The translations under genes were made by a program, and so were the position numbers. The notes under the pieces are model-generated. The model had not been told where the DNA came from. It worked only from the letters and a program-made list of their open reading frames with translations, and did no database searches. From Alphaproteobacteria bacterium (GTDB lineage: Bacteria; Pseudomonadota; Alphaproteobacteria; Reyranellales; Reyranellaceae), in the NCBI GenBank assembly GCA_005884705.1, contig VBAF01000575.1:1-6296 (forward strand): DNA of 6,296 nt. The letters are read 5' to 3'. Positions 1 through 6,135 of this stretch are shown here, piece after piece (the first letter of the stretch is position 1; each line of letters opens with the position of its first letter).

Positions 1-151
1 GGAAAGCTTCGGCCTCGGGCCACGAGTCGATCCGCTGGACATCGGTTGCGCCGCAATAGGCGAATGCGTCGGCACGATCGCCGTCGGTCAGCGGTTCACC
101 CAGCGCGGCACACCAAGAGGCGACGCGAACTTCCGCCCTGATCGAGTCGAC
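1..151 (-). CDS. Unidentified partial protein, start codon missing, runs off the left edge
   Basis: On the minus strand, immediately downstream of the di-iron protein gene, one frame stays open from its TGA to the edge of the window. It reads roughly VDSIRAEVRVASW, then a Gly/Asp-rich stretch, then AYCGATDVQRIDSWPEAEAF. Codon third positions are mostly G or C, as in the real genes here, and the start looks like an amphipathic helix, so I think it is coding. The frame contains no ATG, GTG or TTG. An ATG overlapping the upstream stop (171-173) and a TTG at about 151-153 lie in the other two frames, so a lost base or short deletion near the start is possible. I do not recognise the family. It would be the last visible gene of the oxidoreductase operon. 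Confidence 0.35.
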
Positions 152-172
152 AAGGAGGGCGCTCCCAGCACA

Positions 173-855
173 TCACGCCGCCTGCCGTACCTTGGGCAGG
201 GTGAGGCCGTACTTGGCGGCGACCTCCGACGCGCGCTTGACGAAATCCTCGCGCATCTCGTCGTTGGTGCGCTGCTTGATCTTCCACTTGCGGAAGATCT
301 CGTGAAGAACTTCGGCAGATAGGGCCAGTATTCGTTGACCGCCGCCTGCAGCCGCGCCTTGCCTTCCGGCGTCTTGACCAGCTCGGCCGAGAAATCCTCG
401 CCGAACTGCGCGTGGAAGCGCTCCTCCGGCATGGTCGCGCGGGCGAGGTTGCGCAGCGGGTGGAAGGTGCAGTGCAGCAGGTCCTCGACCTGCAGGATCT
501 CGGCCAGGTCGGCCAGCAGTTTGATGGCGACGAACTCCTCCCAGGTCTTGAGCGGGAACTCGAAGATCGACAGCGGCTTCTTGCCCGCGCCGGGCATCAT
601 GCGCTCCTCGGGGATGCCCATCTGCGTGCCGAGCTGCTTGAAGCGCACGTGATGGCCGTACTCCTCCATGGCGACGCGGCAGGTCAGCCACTTGGCGTAG
701 GGCGTCGGCGCGTAGGCGATCGCCGGCTCGTCGAACACCTGGGCGCCGTAGAGCTCGTTCACGGCATGGCTGATCACCAGCTTGGCGACGGCCTCGCGAT
801 ATTCCTCGGGCGCCAACTTCAACTCTTCGACGGTCTTGACGACGAGGTCGGTCAT
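173..855 (-). CDS. PaaA/PaaC-family di-iron oxygenase-like protein, frameshifted near its C-terminus
   Basis: This is a ferritin-like four-helix protein of the phenylacetic-acid catabolic family (PaaA_PaaC; BoxB and PaaA are relatives), whose members bind two irons and insert oxygen into CoA-linked aromatic rings. Candidate iron ligands are E34 in the NELYGAQ segment, E65 and H68 (EEYGH), E124 in VEDLLH, and E145 and H148 (EERFH). The start at 855 has a GGGGAG Shine-Dalgarno six bases upstream and lies 11 bp after the SDR stop. Reading is clean to PKFF (residue 184, about 304), then the frame changes. A second frame continues with EIFRKWKIKQRTNDEMREDF and ends at 173. The two parts give about 227 residues, and relatives often have a few more (a Gly/Ser-rich turn) at this point, so a short stretch may be missing. 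Family membership is fairly sure. The substrate is unknown, and it is unlikely to be true PaaA because no PaaB, C or D lies beside it. Confidence 0.8.
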
Positions 856-866
856 AGGAGGCTCCC

Positions 867-1808
867 CTAGACGAGAGGTTCGGTGTTGAAGGCTTCGAGG
901 TCGGTCGTGAGGTCGGTGAACTTCGCGCCGAGCTTGGCGGTGAGATCGGCCGCCAATGCTTCGGGCTTGTCGACCTCGAGCCTGGCGACCGGCCGCGGCT
1001 GGCCGAACAGGAAGACCTCGCGGCCGCGCACCCCCATGAGCTGGCCGGTGATGCCTTTGGCCGCCGGCATGCAGAGCGCAGTCACCAGGTTGGCGACATG
1101 GTGGGCGCCGATCCTGAGTGCGCGCTCCTTGTAGCTCTTCTGCGCGTCGTTGGCCGGCTGGATGATGTCGGTCACGCGGGTGCGCGCGAAGGGCGCCACG
1201 GCGTTCACCGTGATCTGCGCGCGCGCCAAATCCATCGCCGTCACGCGGGTGAGGCCGAACAGGCCAGCCTTGGCGCTGGCATAGGCGGCCTGGCCGAGAT
1301 TGCCGTAGAGGCCTGCGGACGAGACGATGTTGACGATGCGGCCCCACTCGTAAGCGGCCCCGCCGCGGCCCGACTTGCCCTGGTCGCGCATCACCGCCGC
1401 TGCGGCGTTGATCAGATAGAAGGGCGCCGAGAGATTGTTGCGGATCACCGCGTCCCAGTCGCGCGGATCCATGCGGAAGACGAAGGCGTCGCGCAGGATC
1501 GCGGCATTGTTCACCACGATATCGATGCCGCCGAAGTTCTTGACCGCGATCTCGACGAGCTGCTTGGCGATGCCGGGCGAGGCGACCGATTCGGTGAAGG
1601 CGATCGCCTTCTTGCCGCCCCCCATGTTGATCGCTTCTGCCACTTCACGCGCCGGCGCGGGATCGGCGCCGTCGCCGCCGATCGAGGCGCCGACATCCGC
1701 CACGATCACTTGGGCGCCCGCCGCCGCCAGCGCCTCGACGATGGCGCGACCGATGCCGCGGCCCGCGCCGGTGACGATGGCCGAGCGTCCGTCGAGAAGT
1801 CCCGTCAT
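867..1808 (-). CDS. Short-chain dehydrogenase/reductase, related to the 3-hydroxyacyl-CoA dehydrogenase domain of MFE-2
   Basis: A 313-residue classical-type SDR with all the hallmarks. The cofactor motif TGAGRGIG is at residues 13-20. Asp38 at the end of the second strand favours NAD(H) over NADP(H). NNAA is at 100-103. The catalytic tetrad is N125, S163, Y176 and K180 (YASAK). It is about 60 residues longer than a minimal SDR, with an insert around 139-154 and a C-terminal extension. That layout, and the ILRD text after NNAA, resemble the dehydrogenase domain of peroxisomal multifunctional enzyme type 2, which oxidises 3-hydroxyacyl-CoA. A CoA-thioester alcohol is therefore a reasonable substrate guess. 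The ATG at 1808 overlaps the upstream reductase stop (ATGA) and has GGGAG ahead of it, indicating translational coupling. It sits between the reductase and the di-iron protein and appears intact. The precise substrate cannot be read from the sequence. Confidence 0.9.
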   Translation of the reverse strand: MTGLLDGRSAIVTGAGRGIGRAIVEALAAAGAQVIVADVGASIGGDGADPAPAREVAEAINMGGGKKAIAFTESVASPGIAKQLVEIAVKNFGGIDIVVNNAAILRDAFVFRMDPRDWDAVIRNNLSAPFYLINAAAAVMRDQGKSGRGGAAYEWGRIVNIVSSAGLYGNLGQAAYASAKAGLFGLTRVTAMDLARAQITVNAVAPFARTRVTDIIQPANDAQKSYKERALRIGAHHVANLVTALCMPAAKGITGQLMGVRGREVFLFGQPRPVARLEVDKPEALAADLTAKLGAKFTDLTTDLEAFNTEPLV

Positions 1809-2813
1809 AGTTCCGCTCCCGTTTTCTTGCCCGCACTGGCCATCTCGGCCGCGGTGTAGAAGGCATCGGCGTGGATGTCGACGCGGCGCAGGCCGCGCTG
1901 CTCGAACAGCTTGGTGGCCGCCTCGACCATCACCGGCGGACCGGCGAGGTAGGCCTTGCAGCCGTCGAGCTCGTCGAAGTCGCGGGCGACCGCCTCGTGC
2001 ACCAGGCCGATGCGATGGCCGCCGTTGCTTGCCTCACTCAGGACCGGCGTGAAGTGCAGGTTGGCATGCCGGGTGGCCAGCGCCGTGAAGTGGCCGTGCA
2101 GGTAGAGGTCGCGCTCGGTTCGGACGCCGAAATAGAGATATCGACTTGATCGGCGCCAGGCCCGAGCCGCCGGCCACGGCAATGATCGGTCCGCGATGGC
2201 TCTCGCGCAGATAGGAGGTGCCGAACGGCCCCTCGACGCGGACGCTGTCGCCGGGCTTCAGCTTCTCCGCGACATGGGCGCTCACCGTGCCGCCGACCGA
2301 GCGGCGGACATGGAATTCGAGGACGGCATCGCCCGGCAGGTTGGCCATCGAATAGTCGCGCGGCGCGCAGCCGGCGAAGGTGACCGAGGCGAACTGACCG
2401 GCCGAGAAGTCGAACGGCCCGCCCGATTCGATGCCGAGCCGGACCCGCTTGATGTCGTGCGTGGCGTCGTCGAGGCCGACCACCGTGCAGGCCAGCACAC
2501 GGCGCGGATGGACGATCAGGTCGTCCTCCTCGAGCCACGCCACCTCGCAATCCTTCCACGGCACGGCGCGGCAGGCGAGGATCAGGCCGCGCGCCTTCTC
2601 CTCGTCGGAGAGCGCGAACTCCGAATAGCCCTCCATCGTCACCTCGCCGCTCACCAGATGCGACTTGCAGGCACCGCAATTGCCCGACTGGCAGCCGAAC
2701 GGATAGTCGACTCCCTGGTCGAGCGCGGCCCACAGGATGGTGGCGCCGGTCGGCACCTCGATGGTGCGCTCGGCCCCCTTGGCAGCATTGGCGATACGGA
2801 CCTTGAAGCTCAT
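1805..2813 (-). CDS. 2Fe-2S ferredoxin/FAD/NAD(P) oxidoreductase (oxygenase electron-transfer component), internally deleted and frameshifted
   Basis: This is a three-domain reductase that passes electrons from NAD(P)H through FAD and a plant-type 2Fe-2S cluster to an oxygenase. The N-terminal ferredoxin domain has cluster cysteines C41, C46, C49 (CQSGNCGAC) and C81. The flavin domain has RDYSMAN at 152-158 and GGTVS at 174-178. The nucleotide domain opens with GPFG at 195-198 and AGGSGLAPIK at 214-223. Just after IKS the frame breaks. The other frame resumes with YLYFGVRTERDLY, followed by YLAGPPVMVEAA, and stops at 1805. Relatives have about 16 residues between GLAPIK and LYFG; here only seven bases (2138-2144) remain, so about 41 bp seem to be missing. 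With the Fe-S domain first, the order is that of BenC- and DmpP-type reductases, not PaaE. It leads the operon, divergent from the MarR gene, and its start has only a weak AAGGG far upstream. As read, the product would lack a complete NAD domain. Confidence 0.88.
2138..2144 (-). other. Apparent deletion junction in the reductase gene
   Basis: Seven bases (ATATCGA on the plus strand) are all that separates the GLAPIK codons from the LYFGVR codons, where relatives have about 48. The frame changes here. An ATA codon results, which is rare in these genes. Confidence 0.55.
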
Positions 2814-2876
2814 GGAGAGATAACGCCCTTGCGAATTTGTTTGCTCCCCAAACAATCTCCGTTTACCACTCGAACC
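2814..2876. promoter_or_regulatory. Divergent promoter region between the oxidoreductase operon and marR
   Basis: These 63 bp separate the two divergent start codons and must hold the promoters of both transcription units. They are clearly more A/T-rich than the surrounding genes. I see no convincing -35/-10 pair on either strand: TTGCGA at 2829-2834 with a weak ACAATC 17 bp on is the best on the plus strand. Neither start codon has a strong Shine-Dalgarno sequence, and the marR side has none, so a leaderless marR transcript is possible. Confidence 0.6.
2837..2855. promoter_or_regulatory. Perfect 7-5-7 inverted repeat, probable MarR operator
   Basis: TTGTTTG, five bases (CTCCC), then CAAACAA form a perfect palindrome in the middle of the divergent spacer, ending 21 bp before the marR start. 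Size and symmetry suit a winged-helix MarR dimer, and its position would let one site repress both the reductase operon and marR itself. That is the usual MarR arrangement, released when a ligand such as an aromatic acid or its CoA ester binds. The palindrome is seen directly; the binding is inferred. Confidence 0.65.
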
Positions 2877-3338
2877 ATGGCGCGTCCATTGGCCAAAACA
2901 CTCGATCGCGGCGTCCTGCCGTCGCTCTTGGGCTACGTGCTGCGGCGCACCCAGTCGGCGGTATTCGCCGATTTCGCCGCAACTTTCGCCAGGGCGGGCG
3001 AGGCGCTGACGCCGGGCGAGTTCGGCCTGCTCGTGCTGGTCGATCGCAACGCGGGGCTCAGCCAGATGGCGCTTGCCCGTGCCCTCGGCATCGACCGCTC
3101 GACCCTGGTGCCGATCCTGAATCGCCTGCAGGCGCGCAGCCTGGTGGTGCGGCGCGCCTCGCCGACCGACGGCCGCACCCATGCGCTCGGACTCACGCCC
3201 GCCGGAGCGGCGGCGCTGGCGCGGTTCGCGCGGCTGGTGAGCGCGCACGAGACGCGCATCGCCGCGGGTCTTTCGACAGCAGAAACGCGCAAGTTGATCG
3301 AGTTGCTGGAAAAGGTAAGGGACAGGTCGCGCGCATGA
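2877..3338 (+). CDS. MarR-family transcriptional regulator
   Basis: A 153-residue protein, the usual MarR length, that should bind DNA as a dimer. After a helical dimerisation segment (residues 12-40) comes the winged helix-turn-helix. LSQMALARALGIDRSTLVPI begins at 61, with the recognition helix around IDRSTLVPILNRL. The wing at 92-110 (RRASPTDGR and LTPAG) has the family's Asp-x-Arg signature. The C-terminal helices (about 114-150) complete the dimer interface. The ATG at 2877 is chosen because it begins right after the operator-bearing spacer and gives a normal-length protein; no Shine-Dalgarno sequence is seen. Its stop overlaps the thioesterase start (ATGA), so the two are cotranscribed. 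It most likely controls itself, the thioesterase and the divergent oxidoreductase operon, responding to that pathway's substrate. The ligand cannot be deduced. Confidence 0.92.
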   Translation: MARPLAKTLDRGVLPSLLGYVLRRTQSAVFADFAATFARAGEALTPGEFGLLVLVDRNAGLSQMALARALGIDRSTLVPILNRLQARSLVVRRASPTDGRTHALGLTPAGAAALARFARLVSAHETRIAAGLSTAETRKLIELLEKVRDRSRA

Positions 3339-3805
3339 CCTCCACCCATCCCGATTTCGCCGGCGTCGATTCGGCGAACATGACCGACGCCGACATGCTG
3401 CGGCACTTCAACGACAATCGGGTCGAGCCGACGCGGCTGCTCAACGGCAAATTCCTCGCCGTCGATTCCAAGCGCGGCACCTGCCGCTGCAGCTTCGAGA
3501 TCGTGCCGGCGTTCTGCCATTCGCGAGGGTCGATCTGCCAGGGCGGCTTCCTGACCGGCATGATCGACATCGCCATGGCGCATGCCGCGATCGCCAAGGG
3601 ACGGTTGGCCCTCGCCGTGCCGACGCTCGAGCTCAAGATCAGCTTCCTGGAGGCGGTCGGCCCCGGAACGGTGATCGCCGAGGGCCGCATGCTGCGCTGG
3701 GGCGGTTCGGTCGGCTTCCTCGAGGGCGATCTGCGCGATGCGGCGGGACGGCTGATCGTCCACGCCACCTGCACCGTCAAGATCGTCAGGCCGCCGAAAC
3801 GCTGA
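3335..3805 (+). CDS. PaaI-type hotdog-fold acyl-CoA thioesterase
   Basis: A 156-residue single hotdog domain of the 4HBT/PaaI family, which hydrolyses acyl- or aryl-CoA thioesters in the cytoplasm. The active-site helix is visible as ICQGGFLTGMIDIAMAHAA (residues 67-85). Here QGG (69-71) replaces the HGG of E. coli PaaI, a substitution seen in other members, and D78 is the likely catalytic acid. The later strands VPTLELKISFLEAVGPG and RWGGSVGFLEGDLRD are typical of the family. Translation is coupled to marR by a 4-bp ATGA overlap, with an AGG eight bases upstream. Its last 20 bp overlap the end of the convergent PuuE-like gene. Beside the oxygenase module it may act as a safety valve, releasing CoA from dead-end intermediates as PaaI does in phenylacetate breakdown. 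That role is inferred. The gene looks intact. Confidence 0.88.
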   Translation: MTSTHPDFAGVDSANMTDADMLRHFNDNRVEPTRLLNGKFLAVDSKRGTCRCSFEIVPAFCHSRGSICQGGFLTGMIDIAMAHAAIAKGRLALAVPTLELKISFLEAVGPGTVIAEGRMLRWGGSVGFLEGDLRDAAGRLIVHATCTVKIVRPPKR

Positions 3806-4646
3806 GCCAGTGCTCGGCGATCTGTCGGCGCGTCGCGAACCAGACGGCGCCTTTCTGCTTCATGTGACCGACGATGCGGTCAAGCGCCGATATGCGGCAG
3901 CCGATCGACATCATCTTCGGCGTCCGCTCGCCTTCGGCCCACAGCGTGTCGAAGGCATCGGTCGTGTAGTCGGCGAAGTCGCGCGCCGTCACGAAGCGGT
4001 GGAAGCCCTGGTGATAGTGCATGTCGTTGGTGTCGAAGCTGTAGGGGATCACCAGGTGCTTCCTGCCGGCGACCTCGACGTGGAACGGCAGCTCGTCGGA
4101 ATAGTCGTCGCTGTCGTAGAGAAAGCCGCCTTCTTCGACCAATAGGCGCCGCGTGTTGGGTGAGGGCGTCGAACGGGTGTGCCAGCCGACCGGTCGGTGG
4201 CCCGCGATCGCGGTCAACACGCGCACGGTCTTCGCGATCGCCTCGCGCTCCTGCGCTTCTTCCATGTGCGCATGCTTTTCCCAGCGCCAGCCGTGGCAGG
4301 CGATCTCGTGGCCGCGCTTGACCGCATCCTCGATCAGCCAGGGCGACAGCTCGGCGGCGCGGCCGCAGGTGCTGACGGTCGCCGGCACGCCCAACCTCTC
4401 CAGCGTGTCGGCGATGCGCCACCACGCGACCTTGGTGCCGTATTCGAAGTGCGATTCCATGCAGCGGTCGGGCACGCCCACCACCTCGTCGGTGACCTCG
4501 TAGACCTTCTCGTTGAAGGGGTCGCCGGCCGACAGCGACATCTCCGCGCCCTCCTCGAAGTTGATCACGAAGGAGACGGCGACCCGCGCGCTGCCCGGCC
4601 AGCGGGGATTGGGCGGGGTGCGGCCGTAGCCCTTGAGGTCACGCAT
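3786..4646 (-). CDS. PuuE-like polysaccharide-deacetylase-fold hydrolase (allantoinase or cyclic-imidase type)
   Basis: A 286-residue cytoplasmic protein with no signal peptide. It matches the PuuE branch of the polysaccharide-deacetylase (NodB) fold, which includes metal-independent allantoinase and cyclic imide hydrolase. Evidence is the N-terminal GYGRTPPNPRWPG (residues 6-18), NFEEGAE (29-35) where true deacetylases have a metal-binding Asp pair, MESHFEYGT (63-71), CHGWRWEKH (117-125), GWHTRSTPSPNTRRL (154-168) and GGFLYDSDDYSDELP (173-187). Near the end, PKMMSIG (243-249) runs straight into CRISALDRI. In relatives a segment like LHxRLxGRPGR lies between, so about 9-10 residues with a conserved His appear to be missing, in frame, around 3891-3899. 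The start overlaps the end of the racemase-like gene by 8 bp, and the 3' end overlaps the convergent thioesterase by 20 bp. Hydrolysis of a ureide or imide ring fits the neighbours; peptidoglycan or chitin deacetylation is less likely. Confidence 0.85.
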   Translation of the reverse strand: MRDLKGYGRTPPNPRWPGSARVAVSFVINFEEGAEMSLSAGDPFNEKVYEVTDEVVGVPDRCMESHFEYGTKVAWWRIADTLERLGVPATVSTCGRAAELSPWLIEDAVKRGHEIACHGWRWEKHAHMEEAQEREAIAKTVRVLTAIAGHRPVGWHTRSTPSPNTRRLLVEEGGFLYDSDDYSDELPFHVEVAGRKHLVIPYSFDTNDMHYHQGFHRFVTARDFADYTTDAFDTLWAEGERTPKMMSIGCRISALDRIVGHMKQKGAVWFATRRQIAEHWLSVSAA

Positions 4647-5388
4647 CCTTGTGTCCGATCACGTCGGCCAGCGCCTGGGCGAGGCCCTTGGAGTCCTTCG
4701 GTCCGGGCCGGCGGAAGGTGCCGGTCGTCGCCTTGCGCGGCTTCAGCCTCACCAGCCCCTCGGCCAGGACCACGGCGGCCTGGATGCCGTCGACCAGCGG
4801 CACCGGCACGCGCTCGCGGATCTTGTCGGCGAGGCCCGCGAGCGGCGCGCCGGCAAGGATGATCACGTCGGCCTGGTCGTTGGCAACGGTGCGGTTGGCC
4901 AGGTCGACCAGCCTCTGCTCCTTCTCCTCCTGCACCTCGTCGATCGACTTGAAGGCCTCGTCGAGCGTGCGGATGGCGGCGCAGCGGCCGCTTAGCCCGT
5001 GCCAGGCGACGATCTCGGCGAACCACGGCTCGAGCGACTTCGAGAAGCTCACGATGCCGAAGGAGCGGCCGAGCGTGCAGGCAACCAGCATCGCCGCCTC
5101 GGCCATGCCGACCACCGGGAAGTCGAACAGCTCGCGCGCGCCACCGAGGCCCGGATCGCCGAAGGCAGCGCAGATCGCGGCATCGAAGGTCCCGCGCCTC
5201 TCGGCCAGCATCTCCAGGAATACGGCGCTGCCGATCGCCGCCTCGGCGCGGGTGGCGATGTAGGGCACGCCGCGCGACGCCGTCATCGGCAGCAGTTCGG
5301 TGCCCGGGCCGGCGACCAGCCGGCCGGCGGCGACGAGGCGATCGGTGATGCCGCTCGAGGTGTTGGGATTGGCGACCAGGATCTTCAT
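4639..5388 (-). CDS. Asp/Glu/hydantoin-racemase-superfamily protein lacking the canonical cysteines
   Basis: A 249-residue protein with the fold signature of the hydantoin/allantoin racemase (HyuE, HpxA) family. It begins ILVANPNTS (3-11), has the FGDPGLGGAREL region (76-87) and VVGMAEAAM (92-100), and ends in a Lys/Arg-rich tail with FRRPGPK. Active racemases carry one cysteine directly before the F of FxDPxL and a second in an ILGCAG motif. Here these positions are A75 and G180 (ILAGAPLAG). C73 lies two residues from the first site. The two-base cysteine mechanism therefore seems unavailable, and this may be a distinct Cys-less subfamily with another role. The ATG directly follows the permease TAG with no spacer, so translation is probably reinitiated. 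Its end overlaps the PuuE-like gene. Pairing with a PuuE-type hydrolase recalls allantoin racemase plus allantoinase, but the missing cysteines argue against a straightforward racemase. Confidence 0.85.
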   Translation of the reverse strand: MKILVANPNTSSGITDRLVAAGRLVAGPGTELLPMTASRGVPYIATRAEAAIGSAVFLEMLAERRGTFDAAICAAFGDPGLGGARELFDFPVVGMAEAAMLVACTLGRSFGIVSFSKSLEPWFAEIVAWHGLSGRCAAIRTLDEAFKSIDEVQEEKEQRLVDLANRTVANDQADVIILAGAPLAGLADKIRERVPVPLVDGIQAAVVLAEGLVRLKPRKATTGTFRRPGPKDSKGLAQALADVIGHKDA

Positions 5389-6135
5389 CTAGAAATCCGC
5401 GAGCTTGCGCAGGCCTACCAGCCGGTCGCCGAGCACCAGCGCGAGGATGGCGAGCAGGACGAGGCCGGCCGAGATGGCGGCGATGGTGGGATCGGGTTGC
5501 TCTTCGACATATTGCAGCATCTGGATGGGCAAGGTCTTGGTCCAGGCATCGGTGAAGAAGATCGAGATCGGATAATTGTCCATCGAGGCCAGGAACGCGA
5601 ACATGCCCGAGGTCAGGAAGGCGGGCGCCAGCGACGGCACGAGCACGCGCATCAGCGCGGCGGGGTAGGAGCAGCCGAGCGTGCGCGCAGCGTCGATCAG
5701 GGCGAAATCGAACAGCGACAGCGCGCCTGCGACGGTGCGCACGACGTAGGGCAGCGTGATCACGACATGCGCGACGAGCAGGCTGCCATGGACGTCGCGC
5801 AGGCCCATCGCCTTGAAGCCCTGCAGCATGGCGATGCCGATGACCAGGCCGGGCAGCATCAGCGGCGACACCAGGAAGGTGGCGATCGTGTCGCGGCCGG
5901 GGAAGCGGCCGCGCACCAGGGCGACGGCGCACAGCGTGCCGAGCACCAGGGCGGCGGCAGTCGACACGGGCTTGTCGTACCAGCGCAGCGACCATTCCGG
6001 TGGCGGCAGGGTGAACACGGTCGAGGAGCCGAACGACACCGCGACGGTGACCACCAGCGGCGTCATCAGGAACACCACGGTGAAGATCGCAGCGAAGCCC
6101 ACCAGGAACCGGGCGAGGCGCTCCGACGGGGTCAT
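5389..6135 (-). CDS. ABC transporter permease, PotC/PotI type
   Basis: A 248-residue inner-membrane protein of the spermidine/putrescine-type (BPD_transp_1) permease family. The first membrane helix is about residues 10-33; further helices lie near 57-75, 84-105, 117-140, 170-190 and 215-238. The loop that docks on the ATPase, the EAA motif, is at 147-167 (DAARTLG then MRVLVP). The periplasmic segment RWYDK (51-55) runs directly into PVSTAAALVLGT. Family members usually have about 20 more residues here, ending in the start of helix 2, so an in-frame deletion around 5967-5975 is likely; the total of 248 against a usual 260-270 agrees. The start overlaps the stop of the preceding permease (ATGA). 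The binding protein and ATPase genes would lie beyond the right edge. The substrate is probably the compound handled by the downstream racemase-like and PuuE-like proteins. Confidence 0.9.
   Translation of the reverse strand: MTPSERLARFLVGFAAIFTVVFLMTPLVVTVAVSFGSSTVFTLPPPEWSLRWYDKPVSTAAALVLGTLCAVALVRGRFPGRDTIATFLVSPLMLPGLVIGIAMLQGFKAMGLRDVHGSLLVAHVVITLPYVVRTVAGALSLFDFALIDAARTLGCSYPAALMRVLVPSLAPAFLTSGMFAFLASMDNYPISIFFTDAWTKTLPIQMLQYVEEQPDPTIAAISAGLVLLAILALVLGDRLVGLRKLADF

Noticed and set aside
173..855. Calling the di-iron protein paaA or boxB
   Set aside because: It is shorter than both, lacks the accompanying subunits and sits with a reductase of a different domain order.
1098..1859. A plus-strand open frame of 253 codons opposite the SDR gene
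   Set aside because: It is rich in Arg, Asp and His without hydrophobic core patterns and is complementary to a clear SDR reading frame.
2136..2146. GATATC palindrome as a regulatory or recombination site
   Set aside because: A six-base palindrome is expected by chance and it lies inside a reading frame; it is noted only as part of a suspected deletion junction.
2196..2876. Upstream extension of the marR frame through the reductase gene
   Set aside because: The frame is open by chance. It would cover the operator and the antisense of a clear reductase, and MarR proteins are about 150 residues.
2814..3248. N-terminal extension of the reductase into the marR region
   Set aside because: Residues upstream of the ATG at 2813 are low-complexity antisense of marR; the ferredoxin domain starts properly at MSFKVRIAN.
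3786..4646. Chitin or peptidoglycan deacetylase
   Set aside because: The metal-binding Asp pair and the usual His-x3-His arrangement are absent, there is no signal peptide, and the PuuE-type motifs are strong.
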